DNA from: Candidatus Woesebacteria bacterium
GTDB lineage: Bacteria > Patescibacteriota > Microgenomatia > UBA8517
DNA length: 39,465 nucleotides
NCBI GenBank assembly: GCA_016926185.1
Contig: JAFGPD010000038.1
Span: 1 to 39,465, forward strand
Direction: 5' to 3'
Part shown: positions 39,394-39,465 of the stretch, piece after piece
Layout of the letters: the number at the start of each line of letters is the position of its first letter
Position numbering within the stretch: the stretch's first letter is position 1
Program-made: the position numbers and the translations under genes
Notes under the pieces: model-generated
The model's input: the letters and a program-made list of their open reading frames with translations, nothing else
What the model was told of the DNA's origin: nothing
The model's database searches: none

Positions 39394-39465
39394 AGCCTGA
39401 GGTGGGAATTGAACCCACGACCCCTTTCTTACCAAGAAAGTGCTCTACCCCTGAGCTACCCAGGC
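39394..39465 (-). tRNA. trnT: tRNA-Thr (GGT)
   Basis: 72 nt, complete and ending at the window's last base. Acceptor GCCTGGG/CTCAGGC, D-arm AGCTC..GAGC, anticodon stem CTTTC/GAAAG with loop TTGGTAA (anticodon GGT), T-arm GTGGG/CCCAC with TTCAATT. 3' CCA not encoded (the downstream bases read CAAAA). Confidence 0.95.

Noticed and set aside
1-39465. CRISPR array, IS element, rRNA or phage structural genes
   Set aside because: No regularly spaced repeats, transposase, rRNA or capsid-type sequences were found.

Overview
The window is an AT-rich bacterial chromosome segment with small, tightly packed genes and standard stop codons (TGA is used as a stop, for example at 23089-23091). Its content suggests a Patescibacteria/CPR-type genome: N-terminally extended L1 and NusG proteins, an RNHCP protein, a membrane-anchored Memo-AMMECR1 fusion, single-domain GIY-YIG nuclease, many tiny lysine-rich or cysteine-rich proteins, and proline/threonine linkers in nearly every exported protein. 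The phylum is an inference from gene style. Nothing here (no rRNA) fixes it.

Region 1 (1-8168, all minus strand): four consecutive exported proteins. Two are right-handed beta-helix proteins, one is an uncharacterised secreted protein and one is a giant Trp-repeat protein. The three whose C-termini lie in the window end in nearly the same type-I dockerin-like double calcium-binding module; the fourth runs off the left edge. No cohesin is visible.

Region 2 (8282-12102, minus): a secE-nusG-...-rplK-rplA translation/secretion block. Three small uncharacterised genes sit between nusG and rplK, and one of them is frameshifted. Region 3 (12172-21731): lemA, rnhB, rpsU, several membrane-anchored lipoprotein-like or Thr/Pro-linker proteins (DNRLRE-type, two PsbP/MOG1-like, CAP domain) and hypotheticals.

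Region 4 (21717-24439): a fasciclin-domain protein diverges from a Crp/Fnr regulator plus MFS exporter pair. A perfect dyad lies between them and is a likely operator. Region 5 (24442-31399): an accessory patchwork of small genes with visible decay: a frameshifted RNHCP gene, a gene broken by an exact 85-bp tandem duplication, and a short relic of a cupin gene. A HAM1-type nucleotidase, an FkbM methyltransferase and a cupin are intact. Region 6 (31400-33080): plus-strand genes each followed by a copy of the same intergenic repeat. Region 7 (33076-39465): maf, tRNA-Trp, a GIY-YIG gene lying between tRNA-Trp and a tRNA-Trp-like 5' half, gmk, rpmG, Memo-AMMECR1 and tRNA-Thr.

Two translation-initiation modes alternate. 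Many first genes have a -10 box only 6-10 nt before the start codon (leaderless or nearly so). A smaller set of tiny proteins has near-perfect Shine-Dalgarno sequences (AAGGAGG or GGAGGTGATAAA). These signals were used to choose starts.
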